DNA of 64,000 nt from JADGQM01 sp964441945 (lineage in GTDB: Bacteria > Desulfobacterota > Syntrophobacteria > Syntrophobacterales > Syntrophobacteraceae), in the NCBI GenBank assembly GCA_964441945.1, contig CAYTWB010000011.1, positions 4,033 through 68,032 of the forward strand, written 5' to 3'. The position numbers and the translations under genes are program-made. Shown here one piece after another: positions 42,734 through 51,645 of this stretch. A model generated the notes under the pieces. It saw nothing but the letters and a program-made list of their open reading frames with translations. It did no database searches and was not told where the DNA came from. The number at the start of each line of letters is the position of its first letter. The first letter of the stretch is position 1.

Positions 42734-42869
42734 TTAGAAACCACCTCAAAATGGCACAACGGCTGCTGCACGTCATCCTGGAAAAGCCGGAATCCAGGTT
42801 TTCTTGGGTGTTCCGGACCCCGGCCTTCGCCGGGGGGACGGTGTGAGCGAGCTCTGAGATCCTCTCTAA
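42734..42869. mobile_element. MITE-like element (AGAGACTATCTC type), copy inside the operon
   Basis: The left end TTAGAAACCACCTCAAAATGG and the right end GTGTGAGCGAGCTCTGAGAT...TCTCTAA correspond, in reverse orientation, to the element at 53203-53344. The interior has the CCGGAATCCAGG hairpin and CCCCGGCCTTCGCCGGGG. The stop codon of fba (TAG, minus strand 42868-42866) lies in its terminal repeat, and its other end stops 4 bases before the ackA ribosome-binding site. Confidence 0.78.
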
Positions 42870-43900
42870 GCTGACGCCAACGTGGTGCCGACCCCACGGA
42901 GCGCCGTAACCGCCGCCTTGACCCGCTCCGCCATGGCGGCCTCAGCCAGACCCAGGTAGACACGGGGGTCATATTGCTTCTTGTTCCCTACCTCGCCGTC
43001 CACCTTCAGCACCCCGTCATAGTGCCGGAGCATGTGGTCGGCGACAGCCCGAGTGAAGGCGTATTGCGTATCCGTGTCAATGTTCATCTTCACGACTCCG
43101 TAATCAATCGCCTCGTGAATCTCTTCGAGGAGCGAGCCGGAGCCGCCGTGGAAGACGAGATAGAACCGGGCATCCCTGCCGTACTTTTTTTCAACCGCCT
43201 CCTGCCCGTCCTTGAGAATCGCCGGTTTCAGCTTGACATGTCCGGGTTTGTAGACGCCGTGGACATTACCGAAGGTAGCGGCAAAGAGAAACCGGGCTCC
43301 CTTGACCGCACTCAGGCTGCGGGCGACTTCCAGCATGTCCTCAGGGGTGGTGTAGAGCTTTTCGGCGGGCGCCCCTTCCGCCTTGATGCCGTCTTCTTCA
43401 CCGCCGACCACTCCGGCTTCGACCTCCAGGACCAATTCACTGCGGTGGCATCGTTCGAGCAGCGGCACCGCTATGTCCAGGTTTTCCTTCAAGGGCAGAG
43501 CACTGCCGTCGAACATATGGCTGTTGAAGAGGTTGGGAAGCCCGGCCCGGCGGCGGCGTTCCGTTTCTTCCACCAGGGGAATGAGAAAGCTGTTCAGGAG
43601 CTGTGCCTGGCAGTGGTCCGTGTGCAGGGCGACGTAGATGGGGTAACGGTCGGCGACCCTGTGGACATGCGTGGCTATGGAGATGGCCCCCAGCACCATG
43701 TCCTTAACCGATGATCCGGAAGCGAAAGCCGCACCTCCCGTCGAAACCTGGATGATTCCGTCGCTTCGGCCCTCGGCCAGTCCCTTCAGAACAGCGTTGG
43801 CAGTGGTGAGGGAGCTGACATTGATGGCCGGGTAGGCAAAATGGTTTTCTCTGGCTCTCTCGAGCATCCTGCAGTACATGGCATAATCGGCTATCGGCAT
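42866..43900 (-). CDS. fba: Class II fructose-bisphosphate aldolase
   Basis: A 344-residue class II (zinc) aldolase. Landmarks are ALHTDHCQ with the catalytic Asp and a zinc His, NSHMFDGSALPLKENL, EVEAGVVGGEEDG, the zinc His in HGGSGS, and NIDTDTQYAFTRA. It splits fructose-1,6-bisphosphate into two triose phosphates. AGGAG lies 7 bases before the ATG. The stop codon is inside the terminal repeat of a MITE-like element, so its C terminus (GVGTTLASA) may have been trimmed or extended by that insertion. pfk lies 91 bases upstream in the same direction. Confidence 0.95.
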   Translation of the reverse strand: MPIADYAMYCRMLERARENHFAYPAINVSSLTTANAVLKGLAEGRSDGIIQVSTGGAAFASGSSVKDMVLGAISIATHVHRVADRYPIYVALHTDHCQAQLLNSFLIPLVEETERRRRAGLPNLFNSHMFDGSALPLKENLDIAVPLLERCHRSELVLEVEAGVVGGEEDGIKAEGAPAEKLYTTPEDMLEVARSLSAVKGARFLFAATFGNVHGVYKPGHVKLKPAILKDGQEAVEKKYGRDARFYLVFHGGSGSLLEEIHEAIDYGVVKMNIDTDTQYAFTRAVADHMLRHYDGVLKVDGEVGNKKQYDPRVYLGLAEAAMAERVKAAVTALRGVGTTLASA

Positions 43901-43991
43901 GGGACCACTCCTCTATTGTGAGTTCAAAACGGGAAGCGCAATACGGGCGCGTTTCGAACGGGACCTCGATCTCCCCGTCGGACCGAGTCCA

Positions 43992-45278
43992 TCACATCAC
44001 CACCGGCTGTCCGGTCGACTCCAGGACGGTGCTCCACAGTCTCCCGTTGGGATCGATCTGTTTTCGGCGGGAGACGGCCATTGGAATCGGCACGTGGGTG
44101 AATTCTCCACCCCAGTCGCCCACCACAATATTGGTTCGCCCCGCCATCCCGGCATGGACCGCATTGTGTCCGAGCAGCAGGCAAAATGCAGCGTCATGGG
44201 CATTGGCCTGCACACTCCGGATCGTATAACTGGGGTCGATGTACTTGAGGTTCAGCTGTGTACCGAGTCCTTTAAAGTGGGCATTGATCCGATCGCGAAG
44301 GAACAGACCGATGTCCCCGAAACGGATATTGCCCGAAGCATCCCGCTCCTGCGTTCTTTCCATCAAGTCCTGCCCTGCCCCTTCCCCTGCAACAATGACC
44401 GCATGCCCCCTTCTTTCGATCCTTTCTTCAAGGGCCTTGAGGAAACCTTCGAGCGTGAACGGTATCTCGGGGACCAGGCAGATGTTCACATCGTTATAAG
44501 CCAGGGTGGCAAAAGCCGGGATGAATCCCGATTCGCGCCCCATCAATTTGACCAGCCCCACGCCGTTTCTTGCGCCGAAGGCTTCGGTGTGAGCCGAAAT
44601 GATCGCTTTGCCCGCCTCCGTTACCGCCGTTTCGAAGCCAAAAGACCGCTGCACACAAGAGATGTCGTTGTCGATGGTCTTCGGAATGCCGATCACCGCA
44701 ATCTTCAGGCCACGCTTTCCCGCTTCCTCCGAGATCGCCTGCGCCCCGCGCAACGTTCCGTCGCCACCAATGGTAAACAGGATGCCCACATTCATCCGCT
44801 CCAGTGTGTCAACCATTTCCGAGACATCCTGAGGACCCCGGGAAGAGCCCAGGATCGTACCGCCCTGCTCGTGGATCCTTGCCACCGAACCGGGAGTGAG
44901 CTCGAGCGGTACGTGTCTGTAGCGGGGGGAAAGCCCCTCGTAGCCATACAAGAAGCCGAAAACGTTCCGAACTCCATAGTGATGGAAGAGGCTCAGCACG
45001 ATGGAACGAATGACGTCGTTCAAACCGGGGCACAGCCCTCCGCAAGTCACAATCCCGCATTTCAGCTTGGAAGGGTCGAAATAGATCTTCTCCCGGGGAC
45101 CGGCCTTTTCGAAAGAGGGGGGGCGCTTTCCCTCCTGGAGGAATGCTTCGACCTCCTTGCGGCTGTTGTGATATAGAACATCATCACCATCCGCCACATA
45201 GTGTCCTTTCGACATGGGAGAGGGGATGCGACATTCCCCCAGCTGCGATATGGCACAATCCAGCTCGGTTGGCTTCAT
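43992..45278 (-). CDS. pfkA: 6-phosphofructokinase (clade X type)
   Basis: A 428-residue PfkA-family enzyme with a long N-terminal extension, as in the plant/trypanosome-like clade. GGLCPGLNDVIRS, GGDGTLRGA and PKTIDND are visible. The Gly in GGDG points to ATP as phosphoryl donor, while Lys in PKTIDND is the residue seen in PPi enzymes; this combination is known from ATP-dependent clade X members. It commits fructose-6-phosphate to glycolysis. AAGGAG precedes the ATG. It is the first gene of the pfk-fba-ackA-pyk-eno-AOR run. Confidence 0.93.
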   Translation of the reverse strand: MKPTELDCAISQLGECRIPSPMSKGHYVADGDDVLYHNSRKEVEAFLQEGKRPPSFEKAGPREKIYFDPSKLKCGIVTCGGLCPGLNDVIRSIVLSLFHHYGVRNVFGFLYGYEGLSPRYRHVPLELTPGSVARIHEQGGTILGSSRGPQDVSEMVDTLERMNVGILFTIGGDGTLRGAQAISEEAGKRGLKIAVIGIPKTIDNDISCVQRSFGFETAVTEAGKAIISAHTEAFGARNGVGLVKLMGRESGFIPAFATLAYNDVNICLVPEIPFTLEGFLKALEERIERRGHAVIVAGEGAGQDLMERTQERDASGNIRFGDIGLFLRDRINAHFKGLGTQLNLKYIDPSYTIRSVQANAHDAAFCLLLGHNAVHAGMAGRTNIVVGDWGGEFTHVPIPMAVSRRKQIDPNGRLWSTVLESTGQPVVM

Positions 45279-45570
45279 GGTCGGACTCCTTGACGCTTCC
45301 CAACGGTTCTTTCAAACAGAAGGCCCAGGGATCATGATGGATGAAAGCGCAATCATGGTCAACACAGGAAGATGCGATCCCCGGCCATCCACAGCAGACT
45401 CACCGGCAGTGTACCTGCTCGGGCTGCTTCTTTCCAGTTGATTGTGCAGGGGCCTCCCTTTCTGCCGGCAGGAGACTTCTCAGTAACGCTCCGCATGATA
45501 AAGTGACCTCGTTGCTCATCCGGTGGTACGGGCTTCGAGTCCGTGGCAGTCATGGGCGGGGGACAATGTT

Positions 45571-45713
45571 GTTGAAGTAAGGTACAGGACCTCCCTGCTG
45601 AAGCCCAGTGCGTCATTCCGGCGAAAGCCGGAATCCAGTGATTTCAATATCTTCTGGACCCCGGCTTTCGCCGGGGTGACGGCGCCGCGCAGGGAAGTCC
45701 CGCTTAATTCAAC
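45571..45713. mobile_element. MITE-like element with GTTGAAGTAAG / CCTCCCTG ends
   Basis: GTTGAAGTAAG plus AGGACCTCCCTG at the left is matched by the complement of CAGGGAAGTCCC plus GCTTAATTCAAC at the right. The interior is GTCATTCCGGCGAAAGCCGG then CCCCGGCTTTCGCCGGGG. It lies in the 614-base region 45279-45892 between divergent pfk and the PilZ gene; apart from promoters expected there, nothing else was recognised. Confidence 0.72.
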
Positions 45714-45892
45714 AGCCTTGGCCCCTGCCGGCCTCATGTCGACCGTTTTGGGCATTCTGTTGGAAATAGTTCTTGCGGAACTTGAGGTTGATCTTATGAT
45801 AAGGTGATAGGTGAAAACGCCCCGGCGGCGACCCCCCTGAACTTGAGTTACTTCCTGAAAGAGAGGGGAATAGGCTGGAGGAGGACAGGTCG

Positions 45893-46372
45893 ATGACAAA
45901 AACAATACATGTTGGGGCGGACAATCAGGCCAGGATCGTTTGTGATTGCGGACAGACCAGGACCCTGGACCTTTCGCAGCATGAAAAAAGGATAATGGAA
46001 GCAAGAGTCAAGTGTCGATGTGGCAGGACATACCTGATTACGTTTGATTACAGGCAACAATATAGAAAGTTTGTTGACTTATACGGTAAGATCATTCTGG
46101 AAAATAACAAGAGCTATGATGTACAGATTACTGATATATCTATGACTGGAATTAACTTAGATATTCTGGGAAATGAATACATTATGGGCAAGAATGAATA
46201 CGATGATATTAGGATTGGAGATTATATTAAGATCGTTTTCAGATTAAATGATGCTAACAAATCCAGTATTAATAGAACTGTTGAGGTCCGAAGAGTTAAG
46301 GGTAAAAATATTGGTGTTGCGTTTTGTGATAATGTTTTCGATAAGAACCTTGGATTTTATCTTTTACAGTGA
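45893..46372 (+). CDS. PilZ-domain protein with an N-terminal CxC...CxC module
   Basis: A 159-residue protein. Residues 1-50 contain CDCG (17-20) and CRCG (41-44), which look like a small zinc-ribbon module. The PilZ domain follows, with the c-di-GMP motifs RQQYR (Arg54, Arg58) and DISMTG (Asp81, Ser83, Gly86) intact, so binding of c-di-GMP is likely. The gene is much richer in A and T than its neighbours, most strikingly from 46060 to 46372, suggesting transfer or different codon use. Cyclic-di-GMP proteins often control pili, but no pilus gene is adjacent here. Confidence 0.85.
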   Translation: MTKTIHVGADNQARIVCDCGQTRTLDLSQHEKRIMEARVKCRCGRTYLITFDYRQQYRKFVDLYGKIILENNKSYDVQITDISMTGINLDILGNEYIMGKNEYDDIRIGDYIKIVFRLNDANKSSINRTVEVRRVKGKNIGVAFCDNVFDKNLGFYLLQ

Positions 46373-46554
46373 TTCCAGCCGACCACAGCTTTTCGTTGTG
46401 ATTTTCCTGTCGCGCAGACGGGAAGAAAACTGTTTATCCTCAAATAGCGTGAACGGGTCATGGTGTTATGATCATTTTGCCGTTGATGTTCAAGAGCAAG
46501 GACCGCCTGCTCATGAATTGGCGGGGGGCGCATTGAGACGCGGAGGTGCCTGCC

Positions 46555-47259
46555 ATGGAGCAAGAAATGGCGCAATGTTCGTCCCTGATCCGCGAACGGC
46601 TCAAGACCCCGCGCGCCGCGGCGATCGCCGGAATTCTCTTCTCGCTTTTGCTTTCGACCACTCTGGTTCTCCTCCGAATTTCAATACGGGCGCCCTCTCA
46701 GGAGACGCAAGTATGGATGGTGACCAGTCCGGACAACGTAGTACTGGCGTTGAACCTGGTGCCGTTCGCCGGGATTGCCTTCTTGTGGTTTATCGGCGTG
46801 GTGCGCGACCGCCTGGGGGCTTATGAGGACCGCTTTTTTGCCACCGTCTTTCTTGGCAGCGGGATTTTGTTCCTCGCCATGTTTTTCACCGCCGCCGCTG
46901 TGGCAGGGGCAACCGTTATCGCATTTCACTCGGCGCTCAACCCGATGATCGAGCCCGAGACCTACATCTTCGGCCGTACCGTCACTGCCCGGATCATGAA
47001 TGTCTATGCGCTCAAAATGGCGGCGGTATTCATGTTCTCCACCGCCACCATCGCCATTCGCACGCGCATTCTCCCGCTGTGGATAGCGATCCTTGGGTAT
47101 GCTCTGGCAGTGTCGCTTCTTCTGACCAGTCATTTTGTCGACTGGCTGGGCCTGGCATTTCCCCTGTGGGTGCTCATCCTGAGCACACACCTGCTTATTG
47201 AAAACCTGCGCAGGCCGAGTGCCGGTGCAGAAACAAACCAAATGTGGGAGAGTATCTAG
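46555..47259 (+). CDS. Conserved multi-pass membrane protein of unknown function
   Basis: A 234-residue hydrophobic protein with about six helices (near residues 25-45, 65-88, 98-125, 150-170, 175-195 and 198-215). I recognise no catalytic motif and no named family. ATG 46555 is chosen because GGAGG lies 8 bases upstream; GTG 46546 is an alternative. It ends 41 bases before the GH63-like gene in the same direction. Composition is normal for the window, unlike the AT-rich PilZ gene before it. Confidence 0.72.
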   Translation: MEQEMAQCSSLIRERLKTPRAAAIAGILFSLLLSTTLVLLRISIRAPSQETQVWMVTSPDNVVLALNLVPFAGIAFLWFIGVVRDRLGAYEDRFFATVFLGSGILFLAMFFTAAAVAGATVIAFHSALNPMIEPETYIFGRTVTARIMNVYALKMAAVFMFSTATIAIRTRILPLWIAILGYALAVSLLLTSHFVDWLGLAFPLWVLILSTHLLIENLRRPSAGAETNQMWESI

Positions 47260-47300
47260 AAGCTTGTCCGAGAATCCGGAATTACCATAAGGAGGCAAAC

Positions 47301-50048
47301 ATGCAAGCGCTGGAGAACTGCGAGGAAAAGAAACGCCTGGATGAAGCACGCGAAGAGGGCGCTCAATGGAAGAAGTGGGGGCCCTATCTGAGCGAGCGGC
47401 AGTGGGGAACCGTGCGCGAGGACTACAGCGAAAACGGCGATGCCTGGAACCATTTTACACACGATCACGCCCGCTCCCGGGCCTACCGATGGGGTGAAGA
47501 CGGCCTCGCGGGAATATCCGACACCAGGCAGCGCCTCTGCTTTGCCCTCGCCTTGTGGAACGGCAGGGACCCGATCCTCAAGGAGCGCCTCTTCGGACTC
47601 ACGAACAGTGAAGGGAACCATGGTGAGGATGTCAAGGAGTACTACTTCTATCTCGACAGCACACCAACCCATTCCTACATGAAATACCTCTACAAATATC
47701 CCCAGACAGCTTATCCTTATGCTGACCTGGTGGAGACCAACCGCCGGCGTTCACGCCATGAATTCGAATATGAGCTGCTCGACACCGGTGTTTTCGAAGA
47801 CAACCGCTACTTCGATGTCTTCGTGGAATATGCCAAGGAATCGCCGGAAGATATTTTAGTGCGGATCACCGCGGTCAACCGGGGACCGGAGGCGGCCGAA
47901 CTGCACCTGCTGCCGACTCTCTGGTTTCGCAATGACTGGGCGGAATGGGTGGCCAGCCCGCTGGCAAAACCGATGCTCAAGCGGGTCGAGGGACCGAAGG
48001 GATCGGAAGCGATCGTCGCCGAGCATGCGATACTGGGTGAGTACACTCTCTACTGTGAAGGCGATGTGCCTCTCCTCTTCACGGAAAACGAAACCAACAA
48101 CGAACGCCTCTTTCCTGACTACCCCAATGCCGCCCCTTACGTCAAAGACGGCATCAACGATGCGGTTGTGCATGGCTGGGAGGGTACGGTCAATCCTGAG
48201 ATGACGGGAACGAAAGTGTCGGCCCATTACCGCCTGAACATCGGTCCAGGGGAATCGGCGACGGTGAGGCTGCGCCTGGCCGACCGCGCCCCTGCGGCGA
48301 AGGGCACAAAGGCCAAAGCCGGCGGTTTCCCTTTTGGACAGGCCTTTGAGAAGACGCTGGCCGCCCGGATTCGGGAGGCGGATGAGTTCTATCGCTCTGT
48401 GACCCCACCCTCCGTTTCGCCGGATGCCGCGAACGTGATGCGGCAGGCCCTGGCCGGCATGCTTTGGAGCAAGCAACACTACTTCTTCGACGCCGATCAC
48501 TGGTTGGAGGAACACCGCGCCCATCCCCTCGATCGTGAGAGCCGCGACTTCCGAAACCGGGATTGGTTCCACATGGTGAACGACCATGTGATCTCCATGC
48601 CGGACAAGTGGGAGTACCCCTGGTATGCGGCCTGGGACCTCGCCTTCCATACCATCGCTCTTGCCATCGTTGATCCCGATTTTGCCAAGGAGCAGCTGGA
48701 CCTCATGCTCCGCGAGATCTACCTCCACCCGAGCGGGCAGATCCCGGCATACGAATGGAACTTTAGCGATGTCAACCCACCCGTGCATGCCTGGGCAACC
48801 CTATTCCTGACCCGGACCGAACAGGCGCTTCGCGGGAAAACGGATATCAGTTTCCTGAAGCGCTCATTCACCAAGCTTATGCTGAACTTCACCTGGTGGG
48901 TCAACCGCAAGGACCGTTTCGGCAAGAACGTGTTTGAGGGGGGATTTCTTGGCCTGGACAACATCGGAGTCTTCGACCGGAGTGCACCCCTTCCCACCGG
49001 GGGCTACCTGGAACAGGCCGACGGCACCGCCTGGATGTCTCTCTTCTGCCAGAATATGATGGAGCTGAGCGTCGAGCTGGCGGCTCACGACCCGGACTTT
49101 GAGGACCTGACGATAAAATTCGCGGAACACTTTCTCTGGATTGCCGCCGCCATCAACCGAACCGGGGGCGACGGCATGTGGGATGAGGAGGACGGATTCT
49201 ACTACGACCTGCTGCGCCTCCCGGACGGCAGTGCGACAAGGCTGAAGGTACGGTCCATGGTGGGGCTCCTGCCGATCTGTGCGACCTCGGCCATAGAGAA
49301 GTGGCAGCGGGAAAAGGTGCCCAAGGTTACAGAACACTTCCTGGCGCGTGTGAAGCGGATGCCCGAACTGCGCCAGTACATTCATGCGACAGGCCCCGGG
49401 CATCAGGGTGTCGCGGAGCGGGGCATCTTTGCCCTGGTCAACGAGCAAAGGCTGCGGCGCATTCTCTCAAAGATGCTTGACGAGAACGAGTTTCTCAGCC
49501 CATATGGCATCCGGGCACTGTCCCGGTATCATCTGGAGCATCCCTATATCTTTTGGGTCAATGGAGAGGAATTTCGGGTCGCCTATCTTCCTGCCGAATC
49601 CGATTCCGGCATGTTCGGCGGGAACTCCAACTGGCGCGGCCCCATCTGGATGCCGGTCAATCTCCTCATCATCCGGGCACTGTTGTCGTACTATCTTTAC
49701 TACGGTGACGGCTTCAAGATCGAGTGCCCCACAGGTTCAGGCCGGATGATGAACCTCTTCGAGGTGGGCAAGGAGATTGCTGACCGTTTGACGAAGATTT
49801 TCCTCCGTGACGAGCAGGGCCTGCGCCCGGTGTACGGCGGCACGGAGAAATTCCAAAACGACCCTCACTGGCGCGACCACATCCTGTTCTACGAATTCTT
49901 CCACGGCGACAACGGGGCAGGACTCGGGGCGAGCCACCAGACGGGCTGGACGGGGCTTGTGGCAAAGCTCATCCAGCTTTTTGGATATCTCGATCCGCAA
50001 AAGGCCCTCGAGGCCGGCAAGGCTGCGGCGTTTACCGGGAGGCAATGA
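47301..50048 (+). CDS. Large glycoside hydrolase of the GH63/MGH1-like type
   Basis: A 915-residue cytoplasmic protein (no signal peptide) resembling the GH63 (alpha/alpha)6-barrel glucosidases in its second half: LAGMLWSKQHYFFD, YPWYAAWDLAFHTIALA, QIPAYEWNFSDVNPPVHAWA and FGGNSNWRGPIWMPVN. Characterised bacterial relatives include mannosylglycerate/glucosylglycerate hydrolases and kojibiose-type glucosidases; this longer form is uncharacterised as far as I know. The N-terminal half (WNHFTHDHARSRAYRWGEDG...) is a beta-sandwich-like region. AGGAGG precedes ATG 47301. A GH13 gene follows after 10 bases and malQ next, so it probably acts on an alpha-glucan or glucose-containing storage or stress sugar. 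Confidence 0.8.
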   Translation: MQALENCEEKKRLDEAREEGAQWKKWGPYLSERQWGTVREDYSENGDAWNHFTHDHARSRAYRWGEDGLAGISDTRQRLCFALALWNGRDPILKERLFGLTNSEGNHGEDVKEYYFYLDSTPTHSYMKYLYKYPQTAYPYADLVETNRRRSRHEFEYELLDTGVFEDNRYFDVFVEYAKESPEDILVRITAVNRGPEAAELHLLPTLWFRNDWAEWVASPLAKPMLKRVEGPKGSEAIVAEHAILGEYTLYCEGDVPLLFTENETNNERLFPDYPNAAPYVKDGINDAVVHGWEGTVNPEMTGTKVSAHYRLNIGPGESATVRLRLADRAPAAKGTKAKAGGFPFGQAFEKTLAARIREADEFYRSVTPPSVSPDAANVMRQALAGMLWSKQHYFFDADHWLEEHRAHPLDRESRDFRNRDWFHMVNDHVISMPDKWEYPWYAAWDLAFHTIALAIVDPDFAKEQLDLMLREIYLHPSGQIPAYEWNFSDVNPPVHAWATLFLTRTEQALRGKTDISFLKRSFTKLMLNFTWWVNRKDRFGKNVFEGGFLGLDNIGVFDRSAPLPTGGYLEQADGTAWMSLFCQNMMELSVELAAHDPDFEDLTIKFAEHFLWIAAAINRTGGDGMWDEEDGFYYDLLRLPDGSATRLKVRSMVGLLPICATSAIEKWQREKVPKVTEHFLARVKRMPELRQYIHATGPGHQGVAERGIFALVNEQRLRRILSKMLDENEFLSPYGIRALSRYHLEHPYIFWVNGEEFRVAYLPAESDSGMFGGNSNWRGPIWMPVNLLIIRALLSYYLYYGDGFKIECPTGSGRMMNLFEVGKEIADRLTKIFLRDEQGLRPVYGGTEKFQNDPHWRDHILFYEFFHGDNGAGLGASHQTGWTGLVAKLIQLFGYLDPQKALEAGKAAAFTGRQ

Positions 50049-50058
50049 GGAGAGAAAC

Positions 50059-51537
50059 ATGAAACGATGGCCGAAATATCCTTTGATCTATGAAATCAAC
50101 ACCTGGGTCTGGCTCCGCGAGTTGGGCCGGAAATATCAACGCCCCGTTACCCTGGCCTCGGTGCCCCCTGAAGAATGGGACGCACTGGCGTCCTTCGGCT
50201 TCGACGCAGTCTGGTTCATGGGGGTGTGGGAACGAAGTCCGGCAGGGATTCGAATTTCCATGAAGAACGAGGGGCTGCTGGCTGATTTCCGCCGGGTGCT
50301 TCCCGACTTCACGGAAGAGGACAACGTCGGTTCGCCCTACTGTGTACGCCGCTACATCGTTGACGCCGGGCTTGGCGGCAGGGAGGGACTGGCCTTTGCC
50401 CGTGAACAGCTCGCCCGGCGGGGCATGCGCCTCATCCTGGATTATGTTCCCAACCACGTGGCACCCGACCACCCGTGGGTGCTCGAACACCCCGAGTACT
50501 TCATCCAGGGCACGGCGGAGGACCAGGAGAAGGACCCAGCCGCCTTTCTCGAAGCCGGCGGGGAGATCATCGCCTGCGGAAAAGACCCGTATTTTCCAGC
50601 CTGGCCCGATGTGCTGCAGCTCAATGGTTTCCATCCCGGTCTGCGCCGGGCGGCCGTCGAGACCGTTATGGAAATTGCTTCCCAATGCGACGGCATGCGG
50701 TGCGACATGGCCATGCTCCTCATGAACCCGGTCTTCGAGCGAACCTGGGGGGAGCGGGCCGGGTCGAAGCCTGAGGCTGAATACTGGCCGGAGCTCATCG
50801 GAGCGGTGAAAAGAGAGTATCCGGCCGTCCAATTCATCGCCGAGGCCTATTGGGACCTCGAATGGGAATTGCAGCAGCAGGGATTTGACTACTGCTATGA
50901 CAAGCGGCTATACGACCGCATGGAGCAGGAGCCGGCGGAGAGCGTGCGGCTCCATCTCTGTGCCGACCTGGGCTATCAGGAGAAGCTGGTGCGGTTCATC
51001 GAGAACCATGATGAACCGCGGGCTGCCATAACCTTCTATCCCCCGAAACACCTCGCTGCAGCCCTCATGGTGGCGACTCTGCCCGGCGCCAGGCTTCTGC
51101 ACGAAGGGGAGTTCGAGGGGCGGAAGGTGAGGCTGCCGGTTTTCCTCGGGAGACGCCCCGAGGAGCCCGTTGATGAAACGCTTCAAGCCTTTTATCGGAA
51201 GCTGCTCCGGGCGGTCGATTCGGACACCTTTCGAGAAGGGGAATGGCTCCTGTGCGAACGAGAAGGGTGGCCGGACAATCAGAGTCATTACAACCTGGTG
51301 GCCTGGTGCCGACGTCATGGCGAGGAACGGTATCTCATCGTCATCAACTTCTCGGGTTATCCCTCACAGGGATTGGTGCGAGTCCCCTTCGATGAACTGG
51401 ACGGCCATGCCTGGCGATTGACCGATGTGATCACCGGGGAAGAATTCGAGCGGGACGGAAGTCAGATGATCAGCCCGGGGCTCTATGTGGACCTCAGCCC
51501 CTGGCAACGGCATTTCGTGAAGTTGGAGAGGCCGTGA
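50059..51537 (+). CDS. GH13 alpha-amylase-family enzyme
   Basis: A 492-residue GH13 (beta/alpha)8 enzyme. The nucleophile is Asp216 in GMRCDMAMLL, the acid/base Glu262 in FIAEAYWDLE, and the third acid Asp318 in FIENHDEPRA; region I is DYVPNHVA. No signal peptide is seen, so it works in the cytoplasm. The C-terminal beta domain follows. It starts 10 bases after the GH63-like gene with GAGGAGAG upstream. In this context it probably degrades or rearranges glycogen-like alpha-glucan with MalQ; the exact bond specificity cannot be told. Confidence 0.88.
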   Translation: MKRWPKYPLIYEINTWVWLRELGRKYQRPVTLASVPPEEWDALASFGFDAVWFMGVWERSPAGIRISMKNEGLLADFRRVLPDFTEEDNVGSPYCVRRYIVDAGLGGREGLAFAREQLARRGMRLILDYVPNHVAPDHPWVLEHPEYFIQGTAEDQEKDPAAFLEAGGEIIACGKDPYFPAWPDVLQLNGFHPGLRRAAVETVMEIASQCDGMRCDMAMLLMNPVFERTWGERAGSKPEAEYWPELIGAVKREYPAVQFIAEAYWDLEWELQQQGFDYCYDKRLYDRMEQEPAESVRLHLCADLGYQEKLVRFIENHDEPRAAITFYPPKHLAAALMVATLPGARLLHEGEFEGRKVRLPVFLGRRPEEPVDETLQAFYRKLLRAVDSDTFREGEWLLCEREGWPDNQSHYNLVAWCRRHGEERYLIVINFSGYPSQGLVRVPFDELDGHAWRLTDVITGEEFERDGSQMISPGLYVDLSPWQRHFVKLERP

Positions 51538-51645
51538 GACCTTTTGCCGTCTCGGTTGCCGTAAAAGACCCGCCGGAGCAGGAATAACTCTCGCCGGCGG
51601 GGGCCGTGAGGTTCAGCCGGGACGCCTTTTGAGGAAGGAAGCCTG

